The notes: generated by a model not told the origin, from the letters alone. Counted from the first letter of the stretch, positions 26,310-35,935 are shown. The stretch: DNA of 64,000 nucleotides from JANQPX01 sp965222015 (GCA_965222015.1 CBDCTL010000011.1:62001-126000), one strand, 5' to 3'. Made by a program: numbers and translations.

Positions 26310-27827
26310 TCAGCGGACCAGATGGACGACGTCGCGAATGTCGCCATTGCCGAGACCGTCGGACAAAGGCGTCAGCGACTGCACTTCCTCCGCCCAGATC
26401 GAGACGACACGCCGGCTGGGTGTCAGCTCCGCGGGTTCGGTCAAAAAAAGCTGCACGAAATCCAGAACCGGCACGTCGTCGACAAGGCCGCGCAGCGGGA
26501 GACCACCGCCCGGGTCGCAGTCGATGACGGCCGCGCTCAGGAGGCGCCGCTCCGAGGGTTCGATGGTCGGCACCAGACCGTTTCGATAGCAGGTCGCAAC
26601 GCCGCTCTCGTCACTGGTGATCTTCTGCAGCACCCTGTTGCCGGACGGCGCCGCGGCGACCTCTTCCTGATAGAGTTCGTAGCGCGTGGCCGCAGCCGGT
26701 CGCGCGCTGTCGTGATTGATCGCCCAGTAGTCGTCGAGCTCAGCCGCGGTGACGCCCGTGCCCAGGCGCGAGCCAGTGGCGCCGCAGGTCCCGCTCGGTT
26801 CGAAACAGGCATCCCGCGGCAGCGGCACGGACCGACGGTCGTCCGGCAGCGCGCTCAGATCGACCACGTCTTCGAGATCGTCGATGCAGGGATCACCGTC
26901 TTCGTCGGCGATCGCCTTGACCACGCTCGGCGCCGGTGCGAAGCGCGCGTCGTTCGACGAGCCGGAGAGCTGAAACTGATAGATGTCGAAACGGGAATTC
27001 AAGCCGCCCGCCACGTCCCTCGCCCTCACGGTGTTGACGATGGTGACGCCGGTCGGATCGTAGCAGCGTGTGACGTTGTCGACGATGCCGGTGATGCATC
27101 CGACCACCGAACTCCCGGAGGTGCCCCTGTTGCCGCAGGCGCTTCGGGGTTCGAAATTGTCGGCGAGGAGGCCGAAATTGCCGGGCCGCCAGAACCCGTC
27201 CATCTTGAGGTGGATCATGCGTCCTGGCGCCGGGCGATAGGCGTCCCCGTCGGGCGCACAGAAAACCAGTGGCGTGATCGCGCAGGCGATGCGCTTTCTG
27301 CCGGCGAGCGCGCGTGCGGTGACGACGCCATCGGCGATCGACGTGCCGAGCAGCGCGTTGACCACGCCGGCGAACAGATTGGTGACCGTCTGCGGCGTCA
27401 CCTCGACCTCGACATAGAGCGCCCTGCGATCGTCGGCGGTGATATCGAAGATCGGCAGGGAATCGTCATCGGGAATGCTCGCGTAGAACCGGACCGCGAC
27501 ATCGCCCGCATCAAGGTCGGCGCCGCCGGTCGCGTAAGTCTGGACGTCGTCGAAATCACCGCTTGCGACCACGGTCAGGGCATCGGTGATCGCACCTGCC
27601 TCGCCGTCCAGCTCGCCGGCCGCGGCGAGTGCCAGGTGATCGGCGAAGGATTGCAGTTCGGTGGCGGCGTTCACAGTCCGTCCGATGTCCCAGACCAGCG
27701 CCAGGAAGCCGAAGATCATGCCCGCGGACACCGCGAACAGCACCAGAATGCCGCCCCGATCGTCCTGCCGAAAGGCGAGATATCGTTCTCGAAGACGTGC
27801 TCGCAGCGATGTCATGTCCCGCCTCAT
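26310..27827 (-). CDS. tadG: TadG-like pilus assembly protein
   Basis: The 505-residue protein starts with the TadG N-terminal segment, FRQDDRGGILVLFAV and a membrane helix, then LVWDIGRTVNAATELQSFAD. The large periplasmic part has about ten cysteines, unusual in number and probably disulfide-bonded; no clear vWA metal site is seen. The first ATG overlaps the preceding lipoprotein gene stop as ATGA; an alternative start is at 27815. Confidence 0.85.
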   Translation of the reverse strand: MRRDMTSLRARLRERYLAFRQDDRGGILVLFAVSAGMIFGFLALVWDIGRTVNAATELQSFADHLALAAAGELDGEAGAITDALTVVASGDFDDVQTYATGGADLDAGDVAVRFYASIPDDDSLPIFDITADDRRALYVEVEVTPQTVTNLFAGVVNALLGTSIADGVVTARALAGRKRIACAITPLVFCAPDGDAYRPAPGRMIHLKMDGFWRPGNFGLLADNFEPRSACGNRGTSGSSVVGCITGIVDNVTRCYDPTGVTIVNTVRARDVAGGLNSRFDIYQFQLSGSSNDARFAPAPSVVKAIADEDGDPCIDDLEDVVDLSALPDDRRSVPLPRDACFEPSGTCGATGSRLGTGVTAAELDDYWAINHDSARPAAATRYELYQEEVAAAPSGNRVLQKITSDESGVATCYRNGLVPTIEPSERRLLSAAVIDCDPGGGLPLRGLVDDVPVLDFVQLFLTEPAELTPSRRVVSIWAEEVQSLTPLSDGLGNGDIRDVVHLVR

Positions 27828-28075
27828 TCCGCGTGGGTGTAGACTTTGATCGGCGGTTCGACCCGGTCGGTCTGGTAGCGGCCGACCGCGAGGCTTCGGC
27901 GGGGACCTGGCGCCGGGCCGAGGGTGGTCACCTCGCCTTCGCGGGCGATGATCTGGGCCTCCATGTTGGTTCTCACCGCGACACCGAAATCATCGGGAAA
28001 ACGCTCGGGCATGGGGCCCTCCGCGCAGGCCGTGAGCAGGGCGAAAACGGACAGTCCGAACAAGCGGATGGGCAT
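27824..28075 (-). CDS. Small Tad-locus lipoprotein
   Basis: The 83-residue protein has a lipoprotein signal ending in LLTAC and then a short region with FGVAVRTNMEAQIIAREG and RYQTDRVEPP. Small lipoproteins with this layout sit after the secretin gene in many alphaproteobacterial tad loci, in the place of CpaD. Start chosen at 28075 after a GGAG site; an ATG at 28090 overlaps the secretin stop. It may be a secretin-associated pilotin, by position only. Confidence 0.7.
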   Translation of the reverse strand: MPIRLFGLSVFALLTACAEGPMPERFPDDFGVAVRTNMEAQIIAREGEVTTLGPAPGPRRSLAVGRYQTDRVEPPIKVYTHAE

Positions 28076-28086
28076 GGCACGCTCCG

Positions 28087-29697
28087 TCATTTCAGGATGT
28101 AGCCGTAGGGACCGACGATGCCGGCCGCGTCGACCAGGCCGGGCGGCGGCGCCTCACCTTCGAACCGATCGTCGTCGCCTCGACCCTCGGTGCGCCCGAG
28201 CAGAAACAGCTCCGCCTGGGTCGGCGCATCGAAAAGCTCGTCCGGGCTCAGGAGCGATCCCGGCCGCACCGGGCGCACCAGATGCGGGGTCACGATCACC
28301 ACGAGCTCGGTCTGTCCGTTTCGCCAGGCGGTGCTTCTGAACAGGGTGCCGAGCACGGGCACGTCGCCGAGAATGGGAAACTGGCGAACCGCGTCCTCGA
28401 AATCCTCCTGCAGCAGCCCGGCGATCGCGAAGCTCTGGCCGTCGCCGAGCTCGACCGTGGTCTCGGCGCGCCGCACCTTGAGGCCGGGGATCACCAGATC
28501 GTCCGCCAGGATCGAGGAGTTGGGATCGATCTCGCTGACCTCGGTGAACAGCTCGAGATTGATGAAGTCGCTGCCGAGCACGGTGGGCGTGAAGGACAGG
28601 CTGACGCCGAACTCCTTGAACTCGATGGTGACGTCGATGCCGCCGTCGTCGTCCTCGTCGCGGCCGACCGGGATCGGGAACTCGCCGCCGGCCAGGAATT
28701 CGGCATTGTCGCCGGACAGCGCGATCAGGTTCGGCTCGGCGAGGGTCTTGATCACGCCCTTGTCCTCAAGCGTGTCGAGCAGGAGGTCGAGCGAAAAATC
28801 GCCGATCGAGGCGGCGATGTCGGCGATCGCGAAGCTCGGCGGGCTGCTGGTCGGACCGTCGCCGGTGATCAGCGCACTCTGGAAGTCGTCACCATCGATC
28901 GCGAAGGCATTGGTGAAGCCGAGCTGCTTGACCACCGAGCGCTCCACTTCGGCGAAGCGCACGGCGAGCATCACCTGCTGGCTGCCGGTGACCTCGACCA
29001 GGTTGGTCACGCGGTCCGGCGCATAGCGGTTCGCGATCGCGAGCGCCCGGTCGAGGGCGGCCGCACTGGCCACCTGGCCGCTCAGCACCAGGCCGTCATG
29101 GGCGGGCCGGACCTCGAAGCGCTGGCCGGGCACGAGATCGTGCAGCCGCTGCTTGAGCTCCTCGATGTTGAAGCTGACGACCAGGTCGACCACGGCCAGG
29201 ACCTCGCCGCGCTCGCCGGTCACGGTCAGGCTGGTGGTGCCGAACTGCTTGCCGAACACGTAGATCGAGCTGGTGTTGAGCGGCACCACGTCGGCGATCT
29301 CCGGATTGCCGATCGAGACCTCGCCGAAACGGTCGTCGAGATGAATGACCTGGGACATGTTGATCGGCACCAGCACCTCGCCCGCATGCAGCCCCCGATC
29401 GAGCGAGAGCGGCGGCGGCCGAGACGGCGCGGCGGCGTCCGCGGCGACCACCAGCCCCGGGCGCGGCGGCGACGGTTGGATCGGCCCCCCGGGATCGGGG
29501 GGAAGCCTGCCGAGGCCGGTGCGTTCGAGCCCGACCGGCGAAGCCGGACCGATCTGCGAAAGCTGGGTGGCGTCTTCGCTTCCCTTCTCGCTGGCTTCGG
29601 CCGGCAGGGGGCCGGCCTGCAGGATGCACCAGGCGAGCAGGCAGGCCGTCGGGAAGCGCGAGGGGCGACGGCGGGACGAGCGGCAAGGCGACGACAT
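28087..29697 (-). CDS. cpaC: Tad secretin CpaC/RcpA
   Basis: The 536-residue outer-membrane secretin has an N-terminal signal, a proline-rich stretch, an N-terminal pilus secretin domain (VLVPINMSQVIHLDDRFGEVSIGNPEIADVVP region), a BON-like domain near residues 185-240, and the secretin barrel with LAEPNLIALSGDNAEFLAGGEFPIP and the end signature VIVTPHLVRPV. It forms the pore through which Flp pili leave. Confidence 0.95.
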   Translation of the reverse strand: MSSPCRSSRRRPSRFPTACLLAWCILQAGPLPAEASEKGSEDATQLSQIGPASPVGLERTGLGRLPPDPGGPIQPSPPRPGLVVAADAAAPSRPPPLSLDRGLHAGEVLVPINMSQVIHLDDRFGEVSIGNPEIADVVPLNTSSIYVFGKQFGTTSLTVTGERGEVLAVVDLVVSFNIEELKQRLHDLVPGQRFEVRPAHDGLVLSGQVASAAALDRALAIANRYAPDRVTNLVEVTGSQQVMLAVRFAEVERSVVKQLGFTNAFAIDGDDFQSALITGDGPTSSPPSFAIADIAASIGDFSLDLLLDTLEDKGVIKTLAEPNLIALSGDNAEFLAGGEFPIPVGRDEDDDGGIDVTIEFKEFGVSLSFTPTVLGSDFINLELFTEVSEIDPNSSILADDLVIPGLKVRRAETTVELGDGQSFAIAGLLQEDFEDAVRQFPILGDVPVLGTLFRSTAWRNGQTELVVIVTPHLVRPVRPGSLLSPDELFDAPTQAELFLLGRTEGRGDDDRFEGEAPPPGLVDAAGIVGPYGYILK

Positions 29698-29775
29698 CGG
29701 CCACGGCCTTCGACAAAGGGTTGCGGGGGCGGCGTCGGTGAGGCGACGCCGATCATTGGGAGGGTGCGGCGAACG

Positions 29776-30570
29776 TCAGCCGCTGGGCACTTCGACGGTC
29801 GAGCGCTCGCCCGCGCGGTTGACCACGACCGAGGGCAGGCCGGGCCTCGGCGCCGTCGGCTTGGGCTTCGCCTGCTCGACCAGATCGCTGACGCTGATGC
29901 TGCTCAGTGTTGGCCGATCGGCGGCGTCGATATGCCGAAGGCTGAGGCTGAGCGTACCGGCCTGCTGCGCGAGCGCGAGCTTCTGCGCCTCGTCCGGTTT
30001 GACCTGGACGGTGACGGCGCGCACCTTGGTTGGCGCGTTCGCGCCCTTGCCGGACTGATCGAGGCTCAGCACCTCGACGTTTTGGAGAATCGTCGACGTC
30101 ACCAAGTTCTGATCGATAGCGCGGGTCAGCGTAAGATCGACCCGATCCGACGCAGCGATCAGGCCGGCGACGCCGGTGACGTCGTCGACCCGCACGGTGA
30201 CGGCGCGCATCCCTTTCTCGATCTGCTGCGTGAGGGTGACCTGTTCACCGAAATCCGACAGCTTGCTCCTCAGCAGGACCTCGCCTTCGGCGAAAGCGAA
30301 CTTCGCGCGGCGGGGTCTGGTTTCGTCATTGCCGACGATCTCTTCCAGCGATCCGAACGCGCCCGAAGGAATAGCGTCGGCCGGCCAGGAGCGCGCCGTC
30401 ACCATGTGGGGCTCGATGGCATACCCGAACGGGATAGGCTCGACGGCCATGAAGACATTCTGCATCGTCTGCTCGACGACAGGCGATCGCATGAAGGTGT
30501 GAATGTAAACCACGGCGCTGCCGGCAATGGCCACGCCGGAGAGGAGAGTGAGCAGGGGCCGCAGGCGCAT
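29776..30570 (-). CDS. cpaB: Flp pilus assembly protein CpaB/RcpC
   Basis: The 264-residue protein has one membrane helix near the N-terminus, a SAF domain (IPFGYAIEPHMVTARSWPADAIPSGAF region, about residues 45-105), and a C-terminal domain found in RcpC/CpaB. It works in the periplasm with the secretin. The ATG at 30570 follows a strong GGAGG site. Confidence 0.92.
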   Translation of the reverse strand: MRLRPLLTLLSGVAIAGSAVVYIHTFMRSPVVEQTMQNVFMAVEPIPFGYAIEPHMVTARSWPADAIPSGAFGSLEEIVGNDETRPRRAKFAFAEGEVLLRSKLSDFGEQVTLTQQIEKGMRAVTVRVDDVTGVAGLIAASDRVDLTLTRAIDQNLVTSTILQNVEVLSLDQSGKGANAPTKVRAVTVQVKPDEAQKLALAQQAGTLSLSLRHIDAADRPTLSSISVSDLVEQAKPKPTAPRPGLPSVVVNRAGERSTVEVPSG

Positions 30571-30660
30571 ATGCACCTCCTTCGATCGAAACGATGGGAT
30601 CAATCGGACTGCATTGGCGGGGAAGCGACCGCCTCGGCGACGCCTCCCCGCCTGCAGGTC

Positions 30661-30843
30661 TCAGACGATAGCGGTCAGAATATTGGTCACGAGCTGGAAG
30701 ATACGATCGAGCTCAGGAGCGATCAGGCCGAAAGCGGTCACGGTTCCGGCGATCAGAACGGCGAAAATCACGGCATATTCGACGAGGGCGGCGCCCTCGT
30801 CATCGTCTCGAAAACGGCGGGAAAGTTGGGCTAGGCGATTCAT
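30661..30843 (-). CDS. flp: Flp-type major pilin
   Basis: The 60-residue prepilin has a short basic leader, then DDEGAALVEYAVIFAVL. Cleavage after Gly leaves Glu at position 5 next to Tyr, the mark of type IVb Flp pilins, and a single hydrophobic helix follows. It is the first gene of the tad operon and should be the most highly expressed. GGAGGAG precedes the ATG. Confidence 0.95.
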   Translation of the reverse strand: MNRLAQLSRRFRDDDEGAALVEYAVIFAVLIAGTVTAFGLIAPELDRIFQLVTNILTAIV

Positions 30844-31170
30844 GAACTCCTCCGATATCATTCTCGCTTGAAGGGAACGCGGCGGAGCCTCAGGCAATCC
30901 ATTCCGCGACTAGTGCGCGTATAATACGAAGGATATTAAACTATAAAATTGCTCAAATGCGGTAAAAATCTATCTTTTTGGGATAATGATCAAAATTATT
31001 TAGCCTTTTAGGCGAATAAATGTGACAATTAGGACACAGTTAGCGTTTTTGCTCTATACGCGAACAAATCATGTTTTTTGTGACTTGAGCGTTTGTTTTT
31101 TCCTCGCTATGCCCATCGCCATCGGCGTCCGCGCCGGAACCCAACAAGCAAGAGCGAGGGAGACAACGCC
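30844..31170. promoter_or_regulatory. Divergent control region between flp and the LuxR gene
   Basis: These 327 bases are strikingly AT-rich for this genome, especially 30910-31090, which marks it as the promoter area for flp on one side and the LuxR-type gene on the other. TATTAT near 30920-30930 (minus strand) is a possible flp -10 element, and TATACG near 31056-31061 one for the regulator. No full CtrA box is present, though a TTAA lies at 30938-30941. No protein gene is supported here. Confidence 0.5.
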
Positions 31171-31998
31171 TTGGCGATCCCAGCCCAAGATCAAACCGAC
31201 GTCTTCACCGTGATCGATCGGACCTATGGCCTGGTCGACGGATCGGCCACCTGGTCCGATTGTCTCGAAACGCTGGTCCGAATGGCCGCTTTGGACGCTT
31301 CCAGGCTCATGCTCTACGATTGCAGCCGCGGCCAGAGCCACGTCGCCAAGACCGCTGGCGCCGGCGTCGAGGCCGGCCGCACCATTCAGCATCTCAAGAT
31401 CGACGATGCGCTCTGGCAGGCGGAGCCCGCCGTCGTCTGGACGCCGTCGGACGACCAGACCGTCCGCACCCCGCTGCCCGGCGGCCTTCGTCTGCATGGC
31501 TGCGCCGTGCTCGATCGCGACAGCGCCCACATCCTCTATCTCGAATTCCTCTGCAGCACCGCCGGCGCGCAGGCCGGCTCGCCCCGGATGGACCAGCTGG
31601 CGCAAGCCCTTCCCCATCTGCACCGGGCCTGCCGCCTGCACCGCTCGATCACCGGCGAGGACCTCGCCGCCTTCATCGAACCGGACGTCGATCTCCCCTC
31701 CCCGCCCGTCGGCCTGCCCATCGAGCTCAGGCTCAGGCGCCGGTTCAAGCTGTCCAAGGCCGAAGCGCGCGTGGCCACGCTGCTGTCGGACGGCCTGGCC
31801 CCGCGGGTGATCGCGGATCGGCTGAACGTCTCGATCCACACCGTGCGCAGTCAGCTCCAGGCGATCTTCAACAAGACCGACACGTCGAGGCAGGCGGAGC
31901 TGACCAGCCTCATCCTGAGGGAAACCGAGCTTCCGCGCTCGGTCTGTCACAGCGGCACCGTAGGCGCCGAAGGGAGAGAACGACCGCCATGTCCCTGA
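31171..31998 (+). CDS. LuxR-type transcription regulator
   Basis: The 275-residue protein has an N-terminal region of about 190 residues of unknown fold and a C-terminal LuxR/GerE helix-turn-helix (LSKAEARVATLLSDG through VSIHTVRSQLQAIFNKT). The TTG at 31171 is preferred because GAGGGAG stands at the right distance; an ATG 78 bases earlier lies in AT-rich DNA without a ribosome site. It is divergent from flp and overlaps the next gene by 10 bases, so it probably controls the tad locus or the c-di-GMP enzyme with it. Confidence 0.8.
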   Translation: MAIPAQDQTDVFTVIDRTYGLVDGSATWSDCLETLVRMAALDASRLMLYDCSRGQSHVAKTAGAGVEAGRTIQHLKIDDALWQAEPAVVWTPSDDQTVRTPLPGGLRLHGCAVLDRDSAHILYLEFLCSTAGAQAGSPRMDQLAQALPHLHRACRLHRSITGEDLAAFIEPDVDLPSPPVGLPIELRLRRRFKLSKAEARVATLLSDGLAPRVIADRLNVSIHTVRSQLQAIFNKTDTSRQAELTSLILRETELPRSVCHSGTVGAEGRERPPCP

Positions 31999-34430
31999 GA
32001 TTTCGCCTGGCGCTCTGGATCGTCGTTGCCGAAACTCTGTTCCTCGCCTGCTTCCTGCTCGCCGATCTGCCGAAGGACGAGCCCGTCGACTTCGGCGGCC
32101 GGTCCCTCGCCTTCCTGATGGGCATGGCGATCAACGGCCTGATCGCCATGACCATCGCTCACCTGTTCACGCGGCGCCTGTCCGAGCTCGCCGATGCCGC
32201 CGACGCTATCGCCGCCGGCAATCCCCACCACTGCATCGTCGCCGCCGGCGAGGACGACATCGCAAGGCTTGGCCGCGCCTTCAACAACATCGTCACGCGC
32301 ATGCAGAACCACCTGCAGCACGTTCGCGAATCGCGAGACCGGCTGATCAAGCCGACCGAAGCCATGTCCGAGGGCTTCGCGCTCTGGGATCGCAACGACC
32401 GGCTGCTCATGTTCAACAAGCAGTTCCGCAAGATCTTCAAGCCGATCGAGTGCTCGATCAGGCCGGGCATCAGCTTCGGCCTGTTCGCGCGGCTGGTCGG
32501 CGACTGCATGATCGAGCATGAGGACGACGACGCGCGCGAACGCTGGCTCGAGGAGACCAACGCCCAGCACAGAGCGCCGAAGGGAACCCGCGACCTGCGC
32601 TTCCACAACGGCCGGTGGGCGTCGGTCTACGAATTCAGGACGCCGGACGGCGAGATCATCTCCATCTATTGCGACGTCACCGAACGCATGGCGCGCGAGA
32701 TCGATCTCGAAGTCGGCCGCACCAAGCTTCGCGCCATCATGAATTCCGTGGTCGACGGCATTCTCACGATCGATGGTGAAGGACGGATCGAAAGCTGCAA
32801 TCTCGCGGCGGCCGAGATGTTCGGTTATGCCGACGTCGACATGCGCGGACGGCCGCTCGACGATCTCGTGCCCGAGCTCGCGGCCATCGATCCGACGGGC
32901 CTGCTGTCGGTGCGCGGTCTCGCCACCATGCCCAACGACCATGCCATCGAGGTGACCGGCAGGAGGCAGGACGGCAGAGGTTTTCCGATCGAACTCTCGG
33001 TGACCGAAAGCGATCTGCAGGGCAACCACGCTTTCATCGCCACGATAAGGGACGTGACCACACGCAAGGCGAATGAGGAGATGATCCGCTATCAGGCGAC
33101 CCATGACGCGCTCACCGACCTGCCGAACCGCTCGGTATTCGCCACCAATCTTGCGGACTGTCTCGAGATGGCGGCCCGAACGGGCGAGCGCCTCGCCGTG
33201 CTGTTTCTCGATCTCGACCGCTTCAAGATGGTCAACGACACGCTCGGCCATTCGGTCGGGGACGCCCTGCTGGTGGAACTGGGAAAGCGTCTGCGCAATT
33301 CGCTCAGGGACAGCGACATCGTCGCGCGCATGGGCGGCGACGAGTTCATCCTGGTGCTGCGCAATCTCTCCTGCCGCGACGACGCCGCCCTGAAGGCGTC
33401 GCGCATCCTGGACGCAATTCAGCCGCCCTTCGAACTTGAAGGCCACGAACTGCACGTCACCGCGAGCATCGGCATCAGCATGTATCCGGATGACGGCAAG
33501 ACCTCGGAACAGCTCTTGAAGATGGCCGACCTCGCGCTCTATCGCGCCAAGGACGAAGGACGCAACCGGGCGGAGCTTTGCACGCCGACCATGGACGCCT
33601 CGGTGCAGCAGCAGATGCGCCTGGAAAAGGAGCTGCGCTCGGCGATCGAACACGAGCAGTTCACCCTGGTCTATCAGCCGCAGATCAGCCTGCACAGCGG
33701 CCGCGTGGTCGGCGTCGAAACGCTGGCGAGATGGCATCACCCGGAGCTCGGCCTCATTTCACCCTGCCGGTTCATCCCGCTCGCGGAGGAGACCGGACTG
33801 ATCTACGAACTCGGGCTCTGGGTCCTGCGCTCCGCCTGCCGGCAGCACAAGCGCTGGCGCGACGCCGGACTGCAGGAGCTTCGCCTCGCCGTCAACGTCT
33901 CCGGCCGGCAGCTGCAGCGCAGCGGGCTCGAGCAGGACCTGATGGCGGTGTTCGAGGAAACCGACATGGACCTGGAATGCCTGGAGCTGGAGCTGACCGA
34001 AAGCATCCTGATGCAACCGGGCGAAAGCGGCGACATCCTGGCCTGGCTCACCGGGCTCGGCATCAATCTCGCCCTCGACGATTTCGGCACCGGCTATTCC
34101 GCCCTCAGCTATCTGCGCCGCTTTCCGATCGACCGCATCAAGATCGACCGCTCCTTCGTCAACGAGATCGATACCAATCAGAGCGACGCGGCGCTTGCCC
34201 GGGCGATCATCGGCATGGCGCACGGCCTCAACATGCAGGTGATCGCCGAAGGCGTCGAGACGGAAGCCCAGCTCGATATCCTGAAGCATTACGGCTGCGA
34301 CGAGGCGCAGGGTTATCTTCTCGCCGAGCCGACGACGCCTGCGAACATTGCGGGTCTCGCGAACGCCGCACTGCATCAGCAGCAGGCCCGAACCGACCGG
34401 CGGGCCGGATCCGTCACCCAGACGGCCTGA
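31989..34430 (+). CDS. Membrane GGDEF-EAL protein with PAS domains
   Basis: The 813-residue protein has two membrane helices (about 7-26 and 38-60) with almost no periplasmic loop, a HAMP region, two PAS-like domains (about 125-230 and 240-360), a GGDEF domain with MGGDEF, and an EAL domain in which the signature reads ETL in GVETLARW. DDFGTGYSALSYLRR and the final EGVETEAQL are intact, so both c-di-GMP synthesis and breakdown are possible. It overlaps the LuxR gene by 10 bases, so the pair is co-translated. Position opposite flp suggests control of pilus-based attachment. Confidence 0.93.
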   Translation: MSLRFRLALWIVVAETLFLACFLLADLPKDEPVDFGGRSLAFLMGMAINGLIAMTIAHLFTRRLSELADAADAIAAGNPHHCIVAAGEDDIARLGRAFNNIVTRMQNHLQHVRESRDRLIKPTEAMSEGFALWDRNDRLLMFNKQFRKIFKPIECSIRPGISFGLFARLVGDCMIEHEDDDARERWLEETNAQHRAPKGTRDLRFHNGRWASVYEFRTPDGEIISIYCDVTERMAREIDLEVGRTKLRAIMNSVVDGILTIDGEGRIESCNLAAAEMFGYADVDMRGRPLDDLVPELAAIDPTGLLSVRGLATMPNDHAIEVTGRRQDGRGFPIELSVTESDLQGNHAFIATIRDVTTRKANEEMIRYQATHDALTDLPNRSVFATNLADCLEMAARTGERLAVLFLDLDRFKMVNDTLGHSVGDALLVELGKRLRNSLRDSDIVARMGGDEFILVLRNLSCRDDAALKASRILDAIQPPFELEGHELHVTASIGISMYPDDGKTSEQLLKMADLALYRAKDEGRNRAELCTPTMDASVQQQMRLEKELRSAIEHEQFTLVYQPQISLHSGRVVGVETLARWHHPELGLISPCRFIPLAEETGLIYELGLWVLRSACRQHKRWRDAGLQELRLAVNVSGRQLQRSGLEQDLMAVFEETDMDLECLELELTESILMQPGESGDILAWLTGLGINLALDDFGTGYSALSYLRRFPIDRIKIDRSFVNEIDTNQSDAALARAIIGMAHGLNMQVIAEGVETEAQLDILKHYGCDEAQGYLLAEPTTPANIAGLANAALHQQQARTDRRAGSVTQTA

Positions 34431-34660
34431 GCTCACCAGGGTTCGATCCGGCCTATCCCGTTGTTTCGCCGCGACTCCTCATCGATCGGCCGCCCGCGCC
34501 GCGTGACGTCACGGTAATGTGAGCGAAAACCTCCGCAAGCGGCGGATTCCATGTCGACAACGGCTCGCCGAAGACAGTATTTCAATTCGGAGGAGCCCAT
34601 CTGGCTGCAGACGTCGGTCGTGCGCTCGGCCATGCAGCGTTGAGAATTCAGGAGGAGACT

Positions 34661-35107
34661 ATGCTGAAAGCCGTTGCCGCCGCGATTTTCTGCTGCCTCG
34701 CCACGTCGGCGATGGCAGCCGATGGGCTGGTCGTCAAACCCAGCAACCATTCCGTCGAGGAGACCATCGACCGGCTCCAGGCCGCGCTCGAGGAAAAGGG
34801 TCTGACGATCTTCGCCCGCGTCGACCATCAGGCCGGCGCCGAGGCCGCCGGTCTCGATCTGCCGCCGACCCAGCTTTTGATCTTCGGCAATCCCAAGCTC
34901 GGCACGCCGCTGATGACCGCTGCCCCGACCACGGCCATCGACTTGCCGCAAAAGGCGCTCGCCTACGAAGACGCGGACGGCCAGGTGCATCTCGTCTACA
35001 ACGACATCGGCTATCTGCAGGCCCGCCATGGGATCGAGGGGCGCGACGAGGTGATCGGCAAGATCCGGGGTGCGCTCGGCAACTTCACGGACGCCGCGAC
35101 CCGCTGA
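34661..35107 (+). CDS. Exported DUF302 protein
   Basis: The 148-residue product has a signal peptide (cleavage after AMA near residue 20) and a DUF302 domain, recognisable from VEETIDRLQAALEEKGLTIFARVDH and LLIFGNPKLGTPLM. The function of DUF302 is not known; it may bind small ligands in the periplasm. The ATG follows GGAGGAG. It is flanked by gaps on both sides and is probably a single-gene unit. Confidence 0.88.
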   Translation: MLKAVAAAIFCCLATSAMAADGLVVKPSNHSVEETIDRLQAALEEKGLTIFARVDHQAGAEAAGLDLPPTQLLIFGNPKLGTPLMTAAPTTAIDLPQKALAYEDADGQVHLVYNDIGYLQARHGIEGRDEVIGKIRGALGNFTDAATR

Positions 35108-35119
35108 GCCCGATTGCCG

Positions 35120-35147
35120 GGCCGGAAGCCGCGTTCGGCCGATCTTT
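35120..35147 (+). terminator. Probable terminator after the DUF302 gene
   Basis: GGCCG and AA pair with TT and CGGCC across a one-base bulge, followed by ATCTTTTT. It is moderate in strength. The rest of the interval to 35407 (300 bases in all from the DUF302 stop) shows no gene or other signal I can support. Confidence 0.5.
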
Positions 35148-35407
35148 TTCGATTCCGACGGAGCCGGACGGCGTTGCCAATCGTGAAGCGGGCACGATCC
35201 TGATCGGTTTACGCAGCTTTCTCCTTTGAGCGCGATGCGTTGAGCATCGCGAAAGGCGCGGTCGGGCCAGACTGGCCGCCGAAGCTGGCTCGGTGCGCGT
35301 CAGGGTCCTGCCGCCATATCATCGCGCTTGCCGCATTCAGCCCGCTTCAATTCTCAAACGAGGGATCGACCGTCAGCCCCAATGTCGACGCCGCGGCGCG
35401 TCGCCGC

Positions 35408-35896
35408 TCAGTACCCCCGACCGTACCCCCGCGTCATGTCGCGCAGGCGGGTCAGCACGGCCTCCTGTTCCGGCGTCACGCGCCACGGCGCGGCCTCCGC
35501 AACGCCGCCCGACGTCCCGATCAGGGGCTGGTCCGGCTCTTGGTGTTCGAGAACCAGCGCCATGGCCCACCGCGTAAACAGCCGCGCTGGCGCGTCGCCA
35601 GCCTCTCGGATTTCGACGCTGTCGTGGCGCGGGTCCTTCTTGATGCTGTCGATCAGCGCCTTGACCGTGTCTTCAGGGCCTTCCAGCACCTGAGCGAAGC
35701 GGCCTTTTTCCTGGTAAAGAATCAGCGCGCCGGTGACTCCGAGCTTCTGGTTGTTGTGGCGCGCGACCTTCAGGATCTCGGCAAGTTCCGCCTCGCCCTC
35801 CTGGCCCTCGGGGAGGAGGCTGCGGCTTCGATAGATAAGCCTGAAGCAAGGCTCGGCCTTGGCGTCGGCTTCGTCGAATGTCGTCGTATCGCTCAC
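35408..35896 (-). CDS. BLUF-domain protein (blue-light flavin sensor)
   Basis: The 162-residue protein is mostly a BLUF domain: Tyr22 in LIYRSRS, an Asn in ARHNNQKLGVTGALI, and Gln69 in FAQVLEG are the residues that surround the flavin in BLUF photoreceptors. There is no attached output domain, so it would act through a partner. The GTG start follows GGGGGAGA. It is the last gene of the propane-monooxygenase-type operon, 39 bases after the alcohol dehydrogenase, and this is unusual company for a light sensor. Whether it binds FAD must be tested. Confidence 0.78.
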   Translation of the reverse strand: MSDTTTFDEADAKAEPCFRLIYRSRSLLPEGQEGEAELAEILKVARHNNQKLGVTGALILYQEKGRFAQVLEGPEDTVKALIDSIKKDPRHDSVEIREAGDAPARLFTRWAMALVLEHQEPDQPLIGTSGGVAEAAPWRVTPEQEAVLTRLRDMTRGYGRGY

Positions 35897-35935
35897 AGCA
35901 GTCTCCCCCCAAGTCAATGGTGCAGCACGCTGCTG

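Noticed and set aside
23963..26527. Very long plus-strand open frame (854 codons) opposite the tad genes
   Set aside because: It is antisense to cpaE and tadE, has no ribosome site and no recognisable domain, and its composition is that expected from the reverse of coding DNA.
28282..30834. Long plus-strand open frame opposite the secretin and cpaB
   Set aside because: It mirrors well-supported minus-strand genes and shows repetitive Arg/Asp/Gly composition, typical of a shadow frame in GC-rich DNA.
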